Positions 42,289-52,014 of a stretch of DNA of 64,000 nt are shown here, in pieces. The notes under the pieces are model-generated. The model was not told the origin of the DNA, searched no databases, and was given only the letters and a program-made list of their open reading frames with translations. The stretch is from the NCBI RefSeq assembly GCF_947495205.1, contig NZ_CANLXV010000002.1:124001-188000 (forward strand), read 5' to 3'. Positions within the stretch are counted from its first letter, which is position 1. Each line of letters begins with the position of its first letter. The position numbers were made by a program, and so were the translations under genes. This DNA is from an uncultured Polaribacter sp. Its GTDB lineage: Bacteria > Bacteroidota > Bacteroidia > Flavobacteriales > Flavobacteriaceae.

Positions 42289-43998
42289 TTATCCGTTTAA
42301 TAAGTTTTTAGCTTGTTCTGCCCAATTGTCTCTTTCTGCTCTACCAGGAAAAGAACCCGTAATTGAATCTAACAAATCATATTCCTCTTTCGTCATTTTA
42401 CTTACTTGTTCAAAAGTAAATAAGCCAATTCCATTTAATACACCTTCTAATTTAGGGCCTACTCCGCTGATTTTCTTTAAATCATCAGCAGTTTGCGTAT
42501 TGGGATCAAATTTTCCTAATTTATCAAAAAGCACATTAATTTTGTCTTCATTATCGTTTACTGCAACAACAGGTTCTGTAACAACAGTATTGATTGCAGG
42601 TTTACTAGGAATACCTTGTTCTCTTCTCTTCTTATAAAATTCACCTGAAGACTTTAAAATTGTTTTAACTTCTGCTTGGGCAATTACTGGAAAAGTTCTT
42701 GCATAAAGTAAAAATAAAACAAAGAAGAAACCAATTGTACCAATAAATATACCTACATCAACAAAAGTTGGCTCAAATCTCCACCAAGTAGAAGGTAAAT
42801 GACCTTTACTTAATACGATTGCGATAATATCAAAACGCTCAAACCACATACCTATGTTAATAAATATTGAGATGATAAAAGACCAAATAAAACTTCTTCT
42901 AATTTTCTTTATCCACAAGAACTGAGGTGTTAATATGTTAAAGAATAAAAGCGAATAAAATGCCCATGCATATGGTCCAGTTGCTGCACCTACAGATAAA
43001 TAAGTGTAATTTTCATATGGTGAACCCGTGTACCATGCAATAAAAAATTCAGTTGCATACGCTACAGCCACAATACCTCCAGTTAAAATAATTACAATAT
43101 TCATGTACTCTACATGTAAACGTGTAATGTAGTCTTCCATATTTGTAACCTTACGCATTATCCCTAATAAGGTTTGTACCATTGCAAATCCTGAGAAAAT
43201 TGCACCAGCTACAAAGTAAGGAGGAAATATTGTTGAGTGCCATCCTGGGTTAATTGAAGTAGCAAAGTCCATAGATACAATAGTATGTACAGAAAGTACT
43301 AAAGGTGTAGCCAAACCTGCAAGTACCAAAGATACCTCTTCAAAACGTTGCCAATCTTTAGCTCTACCTGACCAACCAAAACTTAATAATGCATATATTT
43401 TCTTTTGAAAAGGCTTTACAGCTCTATCTCTAATCATTGCAAAATCTGGTAATAAACCTGTCCACCAGAAAACTAATGAAACCGATAAATAAGTAGAAAT
43501 TGCAAATACATCCCACAATAAAGGTGAATTAAAGTTTACCCAAAGTGAACCAAATTGATTTGGAATAGGTAATACCCAAAATGCATTCCATGGACGTCCC
43601 ATGTGTATAATTGGAAACAATCCTGCCTGAAATACGGCAAAAATTGTCATTGCTTCCGCTGAACGGTTTATGGCCATTCTCCATTTCTGGCGAAATAATA
43701 ATAGTACTGCAGAAATTAATGTTCCTGCGTGACCAATACCTACCCACCATACAAAGTTTGTGATATCCCAAGCCCAACCAATGTTTTTGCTTAATCCCCA
43801 AACTCCAATACCTGTTCCTACTGTATAAAAAATACAGCCAAAACCCCATAGCATTGCTGCTAAAGATATTGCAAATGCGATGTACCAATGTTTATTTGCT
43901 TTACCTTCTATAGGTTTCGCAATATCTTCAGTAATATCATGGTAACTTTTATCACCTAAAACTAAAGGTTCCCTTATGGGTGCTTCGTAATGAGACAT
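42289..43998 (-). CDS. actC: ActC, NrfD-like quinol-binding subunit, with C-terminal HhH domain
   Basis: 569 residues. The first 470 or so are the usual ten-helix NrfD-like membrane protein that binds menaquinol (FAVFQAGLFPIIHMGRPW, VHTIVSMDFATSINPGWHSTIFPPYFVAGAIFSG). The C-terminal 100 residues are a soluble extension ending in a helix-hairpin-helix-like fold at about 505-569 (DDLKKISGVGPKLEGVLNGIG...). ActC proteins are usually about 100 residues shorter. Twenty-one bases downstream of actB. Confidence 0.94.
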   Translation of the reverse strand: MSHYEAPIREPLVLGDKSYHDITEDIAKPIEGKANKHWYIAFAISLAAMLWGFGCIFYTVGTGIGVWGLSKNIGWAWDITNFVWWVGIGHAGTLISAVLLLFRQKWRMAINRSAEAMTIFAVFQAGLFPIIHMGRPWNAFWVLPIPNQFGSLWVNFNSPLLWDVFAISTYLSVSLVFWWTGLLPDFAMIRDRAVKPFQKKIYALLSFGWSGRAKDWQRFEEVSLVLAGLATPLVLSVHTIVSMDFATSINPGWHSTIFPPYFVAGAIFSGFAMVQTLLGIMRKVTNMEDYITRLHVEYMNIVIILTGGIVAVAYATEFFIAWYTGSPYENYTYLSVGAATGPYAWAFYSLLFFNILTPQFLWIKKIRRSFIWSFIISIFINIGMWFERFDIIAIVLSKGHLPSTWWRFEPTFVDVGIFIGTIGFFFVLFLLYARTFPVIAQAEVKTILKSSGEFYKKRREQGIPSKPAINTVVTEPVVAVNDNEDKINVLFDKLGKFDPNTQTADDLKKISGVGPKLEGVLNGIGLFTFEQVSKMTKEEYDLLDSITGSFPGRAERDNWAEQAKNLLNG

Positions 43999-44019
43999 AT
44001 TTTTATATCTTAAATTTAA

Positions 44020-47000
44020 TTACGCTTCGTTTGTGTTTCTTACTTTTACTTGATATATTACATTAGGCTTCGTTTGAAGGTAATCTAATACATTGTATGC
44101 TCTCTTATCTACTGCTAACGCAGCAACTTTATCTTCTTTGTTATTTACGTCTCCAAAAACTAAAGAACCAGTAGTACAAGCAGATGAACACGCTGTTGAA
44201 AATTCATCTTTATTTACTTTTCTACCTTCTTTTTTAGCTTTCAAAATAGTAGCTTGCGTCATTTGAATACACATAGAACATTTCTCCATAACTCCTCTTC
44301 CACGAACAACTACGTCTGGATTTAAAACCATTTTACCGTATTCATTATTCATATTGAAATCAAACTCATTGTTGTTTGCATATTCAAACCAATTGAATCT
44401 ACGTACTCTATAAGGACAGTTGTTTGCACAGTATCTTGTACCAACACATCTATTATATGTCATTTGATTTTGACCCTGACGACCATGAGTTGTTGCTGCC
44501 ACTGGACAAACAGTTTCACAAGGAGCGTGATTACAGTGCTGACACATCATAGGCTGAAAGGTAACCTCTGGATTTTCTGCTTCTGTTTCTAGAGCTTCAT
44601 AAGTAGCTCCTCTACTTAAACCTAACTCCTTTGCCTCCTCTCGAGTTTCCACAGTTGAAGAATAATATCTATCAATACGCAACCAATGCATATCTCTACC
44701 AACTCTAACTTCATTTTTACCAACAACTGGTACATTGTTTTCTGCATGACATGCAACTACACAAGCACCACAACCGGTACAAGAAGTTAAATCTATAGAT
44801 AGATTGAAATGATGACCAACTTCTCTATTATGTTCGTCCCAAAGATCTATTGTATTCGCTTCTACTTCTTGATGATCATAAGACACATATGCTGGTTTAT
44901 TCCAACCATGATGATGATCTTTAGGATCTACAGTTTTAAACTCTTTTAGTGAAGCTACCTTTAAGATGTCATGACGACCAGCAATTGTTTTCTGTACTTG
45001 TGTACAAGCAAACTTATGAGTGCCCGATACTTTCTCTATACTAACATTATACTGAATATTATTACCATCTTTATAAAAAGGGTAGGCATTTACACCTACT
45101 TTCATTTCCTCTTTTAAACCAAAAGTTTTACCAAAACCTAAAGATAAACCTACAGAACCTTTGGCCTGACCAGGTTGTATCATTACAGGAACTACAACTT
45201 CAGCTCCATTAACTTTAACTTTGGCATAATCTCCATTTATAGCACCATTATCTTTCACTGGATTAGAGAAACCTAAGACCTTAGCATCTGCTATAGACAT
45301 TGTTAAGTAGTTATCCCAAGAAGTTCTTGTAATTGGATCCGGAAACTCTTGTAACCAAGGATTATTCGCTTGTCTGCCGTCTCCTAAACCGGTTTTAATA
45401 TATAAATTCAACTCCATGCCTGAAGAAGAAATACTTTTCTTTAATTGATTAGCTACATCAGAAATAACAACTTCAGACACATAATCAGATGTATTTGACG
45501 TTACATTAGCTGAATAATAACCATTATGCAAAGCTTTATTCCAAGAAGCAGCATTCAATACTTCTGTAGTCCAATAATTTTTTAAAAAATCGTAATATGA
45601 AGTAGTACTACCCGACCATTTTAACAAAACATCTTGTACTTGTTTTGTTTGAAATAAAGGTTGTATTGTTGGTTGCATTAAACCATAATTACCTTCTGAA
45701 AAATTAGTATCGCCCCATGATTCAAGAAAATGCGATGTTGGCAATGCATAATCCATTGCATCTACAGTTGCATTATTTTCTGTTGACAAACCAACCTTTA
45801 AAGAAACTTTACCTAAAGCTTCAATAAATTCAGTTGCATTTGGCAGCGTATATGCTGGATCAATATTGTAGGTTAATAAACCACCAATCTTTCCAGATTT
45901 CATATCAGTTATAACACCTTGAACTTCTTCAAAATTTCCTTGACGAATGTTTAACGTATTTTGTGTATCTAAAATATCACTATTTAATGCTTGGTTTATT
46001 GCTAAAGATATAAGCTGCGCATTAACATCGTTAATACCAGTCATCACTACACCTTTAGAACCAGCCTTCTTAAGCACTTTAGCTAATTTCTTTATTTCTC
46101 CATCAATTGGCGTTGCTTTTGATGATACTCCATTACCAGTGATTTCCTTGTATAAGTTTAACAAAGCAAATACAACGTCAGATGGTTTTGCAACCACACG
46201 TTTATCAGCATTTGCGCCAGTTAAAGACATATTGCTTTCTACCTGCACATGAAAAGACATTGCGCCTGTTTCAGGTTTTCTACCAGCAACATAGGCTTTT
46301 TCAAATCCACCATGAAAATCTCCTAAAAAATCAGCTCCAAAAGAAACTATTGCTTTAGCGTTCTCTAATTTATAGTTAGGTAATATTCTTTTACCGTACA
46401 TTGCCTTAAAAGCATCTACTGCAGCAGATTCTGAAATCGCATCATATACTACATGACGAATATTAGGATATGCTGTTATAAAATCTGATATTACTTTTGA
46501 TGTTGAAGGACTAGCTAACGTACCAGTTAAAAGAATAACAGGCTTTTCTGCTTCTTTTAATTTCAACAATGCATCACCAATTTCTTTATCTGCACTTGCC
46601 CAAGTAATTGCTTTACCTCCTTTGGTTGGTTCTTTTAAACGCAAAGTTTCATCATACAATGACAAAACAGAAGCTTGAACTCTAGCACTAGTAGAACCAT
46701 TCGCCTCTTTGTTTGGCATAATTTGAATTGGTCTACCTTCTCTAGTTTTCACTAAAACGTTTGCATAATCAAAACCATCTGCAATAGAAGTTGCATACCA
46801 ATCTGCAACACCAGCAATAATATCGTCTGGTTTTACTACATAAGGAATAGATTTTACAACTGGTCCTTCACAAGCTGCCAATGAAGCCGCTGCCGTAGTA
46901 AAACCAACGTACTTTAAAAAATCTCTACGCGAAGTAGAAGAATTCTCTAACGTTTCTTTATCACCTAAAAAGTCATCTGTAGGAATATTTTCTACAAATT

Positions 47001-47079
47001 CATTTTTCGCCAACGTTTCAACAACAGAACTACCTTGCAGTTCCTCAACACTTTTCCAGTATTTTTTGTTTGAAGCCAT
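44020..47079 (-). CDS. actB: ActB, molybdopterin-like and Fe-S subunit of ACIII
   Basis: 1019 residues. The N-terminus has a Tat signal, SRRDFLKYVGFTTAAASLAAC, ending in a lipobox-like Cys. A molybdopterin-oxidoreductase-like half (no cofactor ligands obvious) is followed from about 740 by an Fe-S part with four cysteine groups: LTSCTGCGACVVACHAENNV, CQHCNHAPCETVCPVAATTH, CVGTRYCANNCPY and CSMCIQMTQ... with ACSSACTTGS. It passes electrons from quinol through Fe-S clusters to ActA haems. Located 72 bases after actA. Confidence 0.95.
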   Translation of the reverse strand: MASNKKYWKSVEELQGSSVVETLAKNEFVENIPTDDFLGDKETLENSSTSRRDFLKYVGFTTAAASLAACEGPVVKSIPYVVKPDDIIAGVADWYATSIADGFDYANVLVKTREGRPIQIMPNKEANGSTSARVQASVLSLYDETLRLKEPTKGGKAITWASADKEIGDALLKLKEAEKPVILLTGTLASPSTSKVISDFITAYPNIRHVVYDAISESAAVDAFKAMYGKRILPNYKLENAKAIVSFGADFLGDFHGGFEKAYVAGRKPETGAMSFHVQVESNMSLTGANADKRVVAKPSDVVFALLNLYKEITGNGVSSKATPIDGEIKKLAKVLKKAGSKGVVMTGINDVNAQLISLAINQALNSDILDTQNTLNIRQGNFEEVQGVITDMKSGKIGGLLTYNIDPAYTLPNATEFIEALGKVSLKVGLSTENNATVDAMDYALPTSHFLESWGDTNFSEGNYGLMQPTIQPLFQTKQVQDVLLKWSGSTTSYYDFLKNYWTTEVLNAASWNKALHNGYYSANVTSNTSDYVSEVVISDVANQLKKSISSSGMELNLYIKTGLGDGRQANNPWLQEFPDPITRTSWDNYLTMSIADAKVLGFSNPVKDNGAINGDYAKVKVNGAEVVVPVMIQPGQAKGSVGLSLGFGKTFGLKEEMKVGVNAYPFYKDGNNIQYNVSIEKVSGTHKFACTQVQKTIAGRHDILKVASLKEFKTVDPKDHHHGWNKPAYVSYDHQEVEANTIDLWDEHNREVGHHFNLSIDLTSCTGCGACVVACHAENNVPVVGKNEVRVGRDMHWLRIDRYYSSTVETREEAKELGLSRGATYEALETEAENPEVTFQPMMCQHCNHAPCETVCPVAATTHGRQGQNQMTYNRCVGTRYCANNCPYRVRRFNWFEYANNNEFDFNMNNEYGKMVLNPDVVVRGRGVMEKCSMCIQMTQATILKAKKEGRKVNKDEFSTACSSACTTGSLVFGDVNNKEDKVAALAVDKRAYNVLDYLQTKPNVIYQVKVRNTNEA

Positions 47080-47151
47080 TTATATCTAGTTATTAGTTTA
47101 TAGTTACCTATTTAAATTAATTATTTAAACGCAACCATCTTTCTTCTTTAA

Positions 47152-48453
47152 TTAATAATGACACTTACCACATTCCAATCCACCTAACTGAGAGATTGTA
47201 ACTTTATCTACTCCGTATTTATCAGCAAGCTGCTCATGAATTTTCTCATAATACTCGTTGCCTTTCAAATCAACATTTGTTTCTCTGTGACAATTAATAC
47301 ACCAACCCATTGTTAAGGGTGAATATTGATACATCTCATCCATTTCCTCTACAGGTCCGTGACATTTCTGACATGCAATACCTGCCACTGTTACGTGCTG
47401 AGCATGATTGTAATAAGCAAAATCTGGTAAATTATGAATACGAATCCATTTTACAGGCTTTTCTTCACCCGTATAAACTAACTCATCTTTATCCCAACCA
47501 ACAGCTTCATACAATTTATCAATTTCCAAATCTAACTGCTGCTTACCATATGTTTGACCGTTCCACTGAATCTCAGTAGTTTCAGCAACTTCTGCAATTG
47601 CTTTATGACAGTTCATACACACGTTTAGTGACGGAATACCTGAATGCTTACTATGTTTTGCAGAAGAGTGACAATATTGACAATCCACTTTATTTTCTCC
47701 TGCATGTATTTTATGCGAGAAAGCAATTGGCTGAATTGGCTGATAACCCTGATCTACACCAACTTTAAATAAAGTTCCAAAAGTTACATAAGCCCCAATC
47801 AACAACAAAAATATAGTAGATAGCACTTTTAAGAAAGTATTGTTTTTAGCACCAATCCAAAGTTCTTGTAAATCTCTTCTTAAATTAGACTCAACACCAG
47901 GCTTACTACCCCCTTTTAACTCACTCACCTGCTTTAACAAACTAGAAATCATTAAAAAAGCAACAACTATAGCAGCAGCCAATAAATAAATTAACCACTC
48001 TGGCGCGCCAGATTTTTGAAGAACTTGACCACCAACAGTAACATCACCTGAGTCAACGACTTTCTTAATTTCACCTACAGTTGTATAATACAAAATATCA
48101 TCAATCTGAACATCTGTTAACTGAGGAAAAGCAGTCATTGCAGTAGCGCTATACTGAGCAGCTTGAGCAGCCTCTGTATTTACTTTCTGAAATTCTGCAT
48201 TATTCTTAATCCATGATTTTAACCAAGCATTTTCTCTACGCTCTTCAACACCACCTAAAGCAGGCCCAACTAACTTTTTATCTAATTTATGACATGAAGC
48301 ACACTGAGATTTAAAAAGCTTTTTTCCTGCTTTTTGACGAGCCTCATCTACATCTTGCGCATAAGTCGAAATACTGAATGCAAAAACCAAAAGTAATGCA
48401 AAACTCTTGTGAAGTACTGAAAACAATTTATTGTATAAACCCACGCTTTTCAT
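47152..48453 (-). CDS. actA: ActA, multi-haem cytochrome c of ACIII with extra N-terminal cytochrome domain
   Basis: 433 residues. I count six CxxCH haem motifs: CASCH (about residue 51) in an N-terminal mono-haem domain, then after two helices (LLAAAIVVAFLMISSLL, LSTIFLLLIGAYVTFGTLF) CQYCH, CMNCH, CQKCH, CINCH and CGKCH. The five at the C-terminal end fit the classical penta-haem ActA. It takes electrons from ActB Fe-S clusters and passes them to ActE. First gene of the operon; a TACTTTTG -7 element (48517-48524) lies about 65 bases upstream. Confidence 0.94.
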   Translation of the reverse strand: MKSVGLYNKLFSVLHKSFALLLVFAFSISTYAQDVDEARQKAGKKLFKSQCASCHKLDKKLVGPALGGVEERRENAWLKSWIKNNAEFQKVNTEAAQAAQYSATAMTAFPQLTDVQIDDILYYTTVGEIKKVVDSGDVTVGGQVLQKSGAPEWLIYLLAAAIVVAFLMISSLLKQVSELKGGSKPGVESNLRRDLQELWIGAKNNTFLKVLSTIFLLLIGAYVTFGTLFKVGVDQGYQPIQPIAFSHKIHAGENKVDCQYCHSSAKHSKHSGIPSLNVCMNCHKAIAEVAETTEIQWNGQTYGKQQLDLEIDKLYEAVGWDKDELVYTGEEKPVKWIRIHNLPDFAYYNHAQHVTVAGIACQKCHGPVEEMDEMYQYSPLTMGWCINCHRETNVDLKGNEYYEKIHEQLADKYGVDKVTISQLGGLECGKCHY

Positions 48454-48649
48454 ATTTACAAACTATAATTTTAATGTCTTATAAATGATCTAAAAATTGT
48501 ATTTTAGATAGTGAGGCAAAAGTACTACATATTGCTAAATTTTGGAAAAAGAATACCTTCTTAAATACCAATTTATAATAATTCTAAATAGTAAAATTCA
48601 CCAATTTATTCTGAACTAAGTCGTTATTTTTGTGGTATATTTTATAACG

Positions 48650-49006
48650 ATGAAAAACAAATTAATTTTAGGAATTTTCTTATCGACATGTGGTGTTTTA
48701 AGCGCTCAAAACTCAACAAAAATAAGTAAAGAAATAAAGACATTTTTAGAAAAAAAACGAGATTATAACAGAGCTATAGGATTTGGATATTCTATTCAAA
48801 TCTATAATGGGAAAGAAGTTACTGCCAAAAGTAGGTTGGCTAAATTTAAAGTGCTATACCCTACAGTAAAAACTAAATTAGTCTATAACGCTCCTGAATG
48901 GAAAGTGCAAGTAGGTACTTATAAAACTAAACTTGATGCAGATAGAGCAATGCTAATTTTTAAGAAAGAATATACTGGCTTAATAGCTGTTCCTTTGGGG
49001 AAATAA
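48650..49006 (+). CDS. Small secreted SPOR-domain protein
   Basis: 118 residues from the ATG at 48650: signal peptide (KLILGIFLSTCGVLSAQ) and a SPOR-like fold in the remaining 100 residues (IGFGYSIQIYNGKEV..., WKVQVGTYKTKLDADRAMLIFKKEYTGLIAVPLG). SPOR domains bind denuded septal glycan. Divergent from actA, with a TATTTTTG -7-like element (48625-48632) just upstream. Confidence 0.8.
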   Translation: MKNKLILGIFLSTCGVLSAQNSTKISKEIKTFLEKKRDYNRAIGFGYSIQIYNGKEVTAKSRLAKFKVLYPTVKTKLVYNAPEWKVQVGTYKTKLDADRAMLIFKKEYTGLIAVPLGK

Positions 49007-49060
49007 AATATAGCAAATGCTCGTTAAGATTAAATAAAAATCTTACTTATTCAATAAATA

Positions 49061-49096
49061 AAAAAGGCGAAATTCTGAAGAATTTCGCCTTTTTTA
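49061..49096. terminator. Bidirectional terminator between the SPOR gene and infB
   Basis: AAAAAGGCGAAATT (49061-49074) pairs with AATTTCGCCTTTTT (49081-49094) around CTGAAG, with T or A runs on both sides. It ends the SPOR gene and infB, which converge here. Confidence 0.85.
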
Positions 49097-49115
49097 TTTT
49101 CGCTTATCATTGATC

Positions 49116-51941
49116 TTATTTCAACTTCTTTTTTACAGCGACTTCTTTATATGCTTCTATAACATCTCCCACCAGAATATCATTATAGTTCTTTATTTGA
49201 ATACCACAATCATATCCTTTAGCCACTTCTTTAACGTCATCTTTAAAACGTTTAAGTGCTTGTAAAGTACCGTCATGAACTACAATACCATCTCTGATAA
49301 TTCTAATTTGAGAATCTCTAAAGATTTTACCAGAAGTTACCATACAACCTGCAATATTACCAACTTTAGATATCTTAAAGATTTCTCTGATTTCCACATT
49401 ACCTGAAACCTCTTCTTTCATCTCTGGAGACAACATACCCTCCATTGCATCTTTAAGATCATTAATGGCAGCATAGATAATAGAATATGTTCTAATATCT
49501 ACTTCTTCTCTATCTGCTACTGCTCTGGCGTTTCCTTGAGGACGAACATTAAATCCTACAATAATTGCATCTGAAGCCGTTGCTAAAAGTACATCACTTT
49601 CTGTAATGGCTCCAACACCTTTATGTAAAATATTTACCTGAATTTCTTCTGTAGATAATTTTTGGAAAGAATCTGTTAAAGCTTCTACAGAACCATCTAC
49701 ATCTCCTTTTAGGATAATATTTAATTCTTTAAAGTCTCCTAATGCAATTCTACGCCCAATTTCATCTAACGTTAATGTTTTCTGTGTTCTTACAGATTGT
49801 TCTCGCTGTAATTGAGAACGTTTCGATGCTATTTGTTTTGCTTCTCTTTCGTCTTCAAAAACATTAAATTTATCACCTGCTTGAGGTGCACCATCTAGAC
49901 CTAAAATTGATACTGGTGTTGATGGTCCTGCTATTTCTAGATTATTTCCTTTATCATCAAACATAGCTTTTACTTTACCACTATGCTTACCTGCTAAAAT
50001 ATAATCTCCAATTTTTAATGTACCTGCTTGTACTAAAATAGTGGTTACATAACCTCTACCTTTATCTAGCAATGCCTCTACAACAGCACCAACTGCATTT
50101 TTATTAGGATTTGCCTTTAATTCTAAGACTTCTGCTTCAAGAAGTACTTTTTCTAACAACTCATCAATTCCTTGACCTGTTTTTGCAGAAATATCTTGCG
50201 ATTGTATGTTACCACCCCATTCTTCTATTAATAAATTCATAGAAGATAATTGTGTCTTTACATTATCTGGATTTGCGTTTGGCTTATCTATTTTATTTAT
50301 GGCAAATATAATTGGTACACCTGCTGCTTGCGCATGTGAAATGGCTTCTTTTGTTTGCGGCATCACATCATCATCTGCTGCAACCACAATAATTACCAAA
50401 TCTGTTACTTGAGCTCCACGAGCACGCATAGCTGTAAAGGCTTCGTGACCTGGTGTATCTAAAAATGCTATTTTTTGATCTCCAACATTTACCGAATACG
50501 CACCAATATGTTGTGTTATTCCTCCACTTTCGCCCTCAATAACATTGGCATTTCTAATGTAATCTAGTAAAGATGTTTTACCATGATCTACGTGCCCCAT
50601 TACTGTAATAATTGGTGCTCTTGTTTCTAAATCTTCTGGCTTATCTATTACTTCTTCTATAGATTCTTCTACTTCTGCACCAATAAATTCTACTTTATGG
50701 TCAAATTCTTCTGCTACAATAACTAATGTTTCTGCGTCTAAACGCTGATTCATAGTTACCATCATTCCTAAAGACATACACGCAGAAATAATGTTTGTTA
50801 CAGGAACCTCCATCATTGTTGCAACTTCACTAACTGTAACAAATTCTGTTACTTTTAAGATCTTGTTATCTAATGCTTGTGCTTCTTGTTCTGCTTCTGA
50901 TTGCTCTCTTCTGGCGTCTCTTTTATTTCTTCTATACTTAGCTCCTTTTCCTTTAGAAGATTTTCCTTGAAGTTTTTCTAACGTTTCTCTAACTTGCTTC
51001 TGGATATCTGCTTCTGTTGGCTCTTCTTTTTTAACATTACTAGGTCTTTGGTTGCCTCTTCCTTTAAAACCACCTCTATTGTTACCTGGACCTCTATTTC
51101 CAGGTCCTCTATTGCCTGCAGTTCTATTACCAGGACCGCCTGCTTTGTTTACAATACGTTTACGTTTCTTTTTAGGATCAGTGCCATCTTTTTTAGCTTC
51201 TGGCTTTTTCTTTTTAGGTTTTTCAAATTGCTTTAAATCAATTTTTTTACCTGTAAAATTAGGTCCATCTAACTTTTTGTATTGTGTTTTTATAGCCTCC
51301 GCATTCTCTGCAGTAATCTCTTCTTTTTTCTCTTCTTTTTTTACTGGAGCATCAACTTTAACAGGAGCGACGGTTTTTGGCGCTTTTGGCGCTTCTTCCG
51401 TTTTAGGTGTTTTCGGAGCTGGTTTTTCCTTTGGAATTAACTTAGATTTAATAACCAAACCTTCTAATTTAGGAGCTTTTGCTTTCACAACCTCAACTTC
51501 TTTTGGCTTTGGTTTTTCTGGCACCACTTCTTTTTTATCCTCAACAGGTTTTTCCACCTCTTTTTTAGGTGAAGGTTTACCTGCAGCATCAATATCTATT
51601 TTACCAACTGGCTTAAAGGCTAATTTTTCTGCTTTTGCTTTAAGAACTTCTTCTTTTTTAGCGTCTTCTGCTCTTTTTCTTTCTTGCTTAGCTTCTAGTT
51701 CTAAACGAATTGCCTCTTTCTCTTTTCTTTTTTCTTCTCCAACTTCCTTAGATGCCGCTTTTTTGCTTGCATCTGTTTGGAAACCATCAAGAAGTACTTG
51801 ATAGACAGCACCAGAAATTTTAGTAGTTGGTCTAGATTCAATTTCGTGACCTTTATCTGCTAAATATTCTACTGCTCTATCAAGAGAAATATTTAATTCT
51901 CTTAAAACTTTATTAAGCCTCATTGTTTTGCCTTCAGACAT
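49116..51941 (-). CDS. infB: Translation initiation factor IF-2
   Basis: 941 residues. The N-terminal 330 are low-complexity: Lys/Glu/Pro-rich (KEEVLKAKAEKLA..., PKKEVEKPVEDKKEVV) and Gly/Arg/Asn repeats (GNRGPGNRGPGNNRG), typical of Bacteroidetes IF-2. The GTPase core has GHVDHGKTSLLD (G1), DTPGHEAF (G3) and NKIDK (G4), followed by the translation beta-barrel and initiator-tRNA-binding domains. It puts fMet-tRNA on the 30S subunit. Third gene of rimP-nusA-infB. Confidence 0.97.
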   Translation of the reverse strand: MSEGKTMRLNKVLRELNISLDRAVEYLADKGHEIESRPTTKISGAVYQVLLDGFQTDASKKAASKEVGEEKRKEKEAIRLELEAKQERKRAEDAKKEEVLKAKAEKLAFKPVGKIDIDAAGKPSPKKEVEKPVEDKKEVVPEKPKPKEVEVVKAKAPKLEGLVIKSKLIPKEKPAPKTPKTEEAPKAPKTVAPVKVDAPVKKEEKKEEITAENAEAIKTQYKKLDGPNFTGKKIDLKQFEKPKKKKPEAKKDGTDPKKKRKRIVNKAGGPGNRTAGNRGPGNRGPGNNRGGFKGRGNQRPSNVKKEEPTEADIQKQVRETLEKLQGKSSKGKGAKYRRNKRDARREQSEAEQEAQALDNKILKVTEFVTVSEVATMMEVPVTNIISACMSLGMMVTMNQRLDAETLVIVAEEFDHKVEFIGAEVEESIEEVIDKPEDLETRAPIITVMGHVDHGKTSLLDYIRNANVIEGESGGITQHIGAYSVNVGDQKIAFLDTPGHEAFTAMRARGAQVTDLVIIVVAADDDVMPQTKEAISHAQAAGVPIIFAINKIDKPNANPDNVKTQLSSMNLLIEEWGGNIQSQDISAKTGQGIDELLEKVLLEAEVLELKANPNKNAVGAVVEALLDKGRGYVTTILVQAGTLKIGDYILAGKHSGKVKAMFDDKGNNLEIAGPSTPVSILGLDGAPQAGDKFNVFEDEREAKQIASKRSQLQREQSVRTQKTLTLDEIGRRIALGDFKELNIILKGDVDGSVEALTDSFQKLSTEEIQVNILHKGVGAITESDVLLATASDAIIVGFNVRPQGNARAVADREEVDIRTYSIIYAAINDLKDAMEGMLSPEMKEEVSGNVEIREIFKISKVGNIAGCMVTSGKIFRDSQIRIIRDGIVVHDGTLQALKRFKDDVKEVAKGYDCGIQIKNYNDILVGDVIEAYKEVAVKKKLK

Positions 51942-52014
51942 ATATTATTTTTTAGCCTTTAATTTTGTAAAAATATGACTTTTTACGTTTACTCTATAAT
52001 TTTTAAACTACATC

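Noticed and set aside
51052..51801. Long open frame (249 codons) on the plus strand opposite infB
   Set aside because: It is antisense to the low-complexity N-terminal part of IF-2 and has a repetitive Pro/Leu/Ser composition expected from the complement of Lys/Glu/Arg codons.
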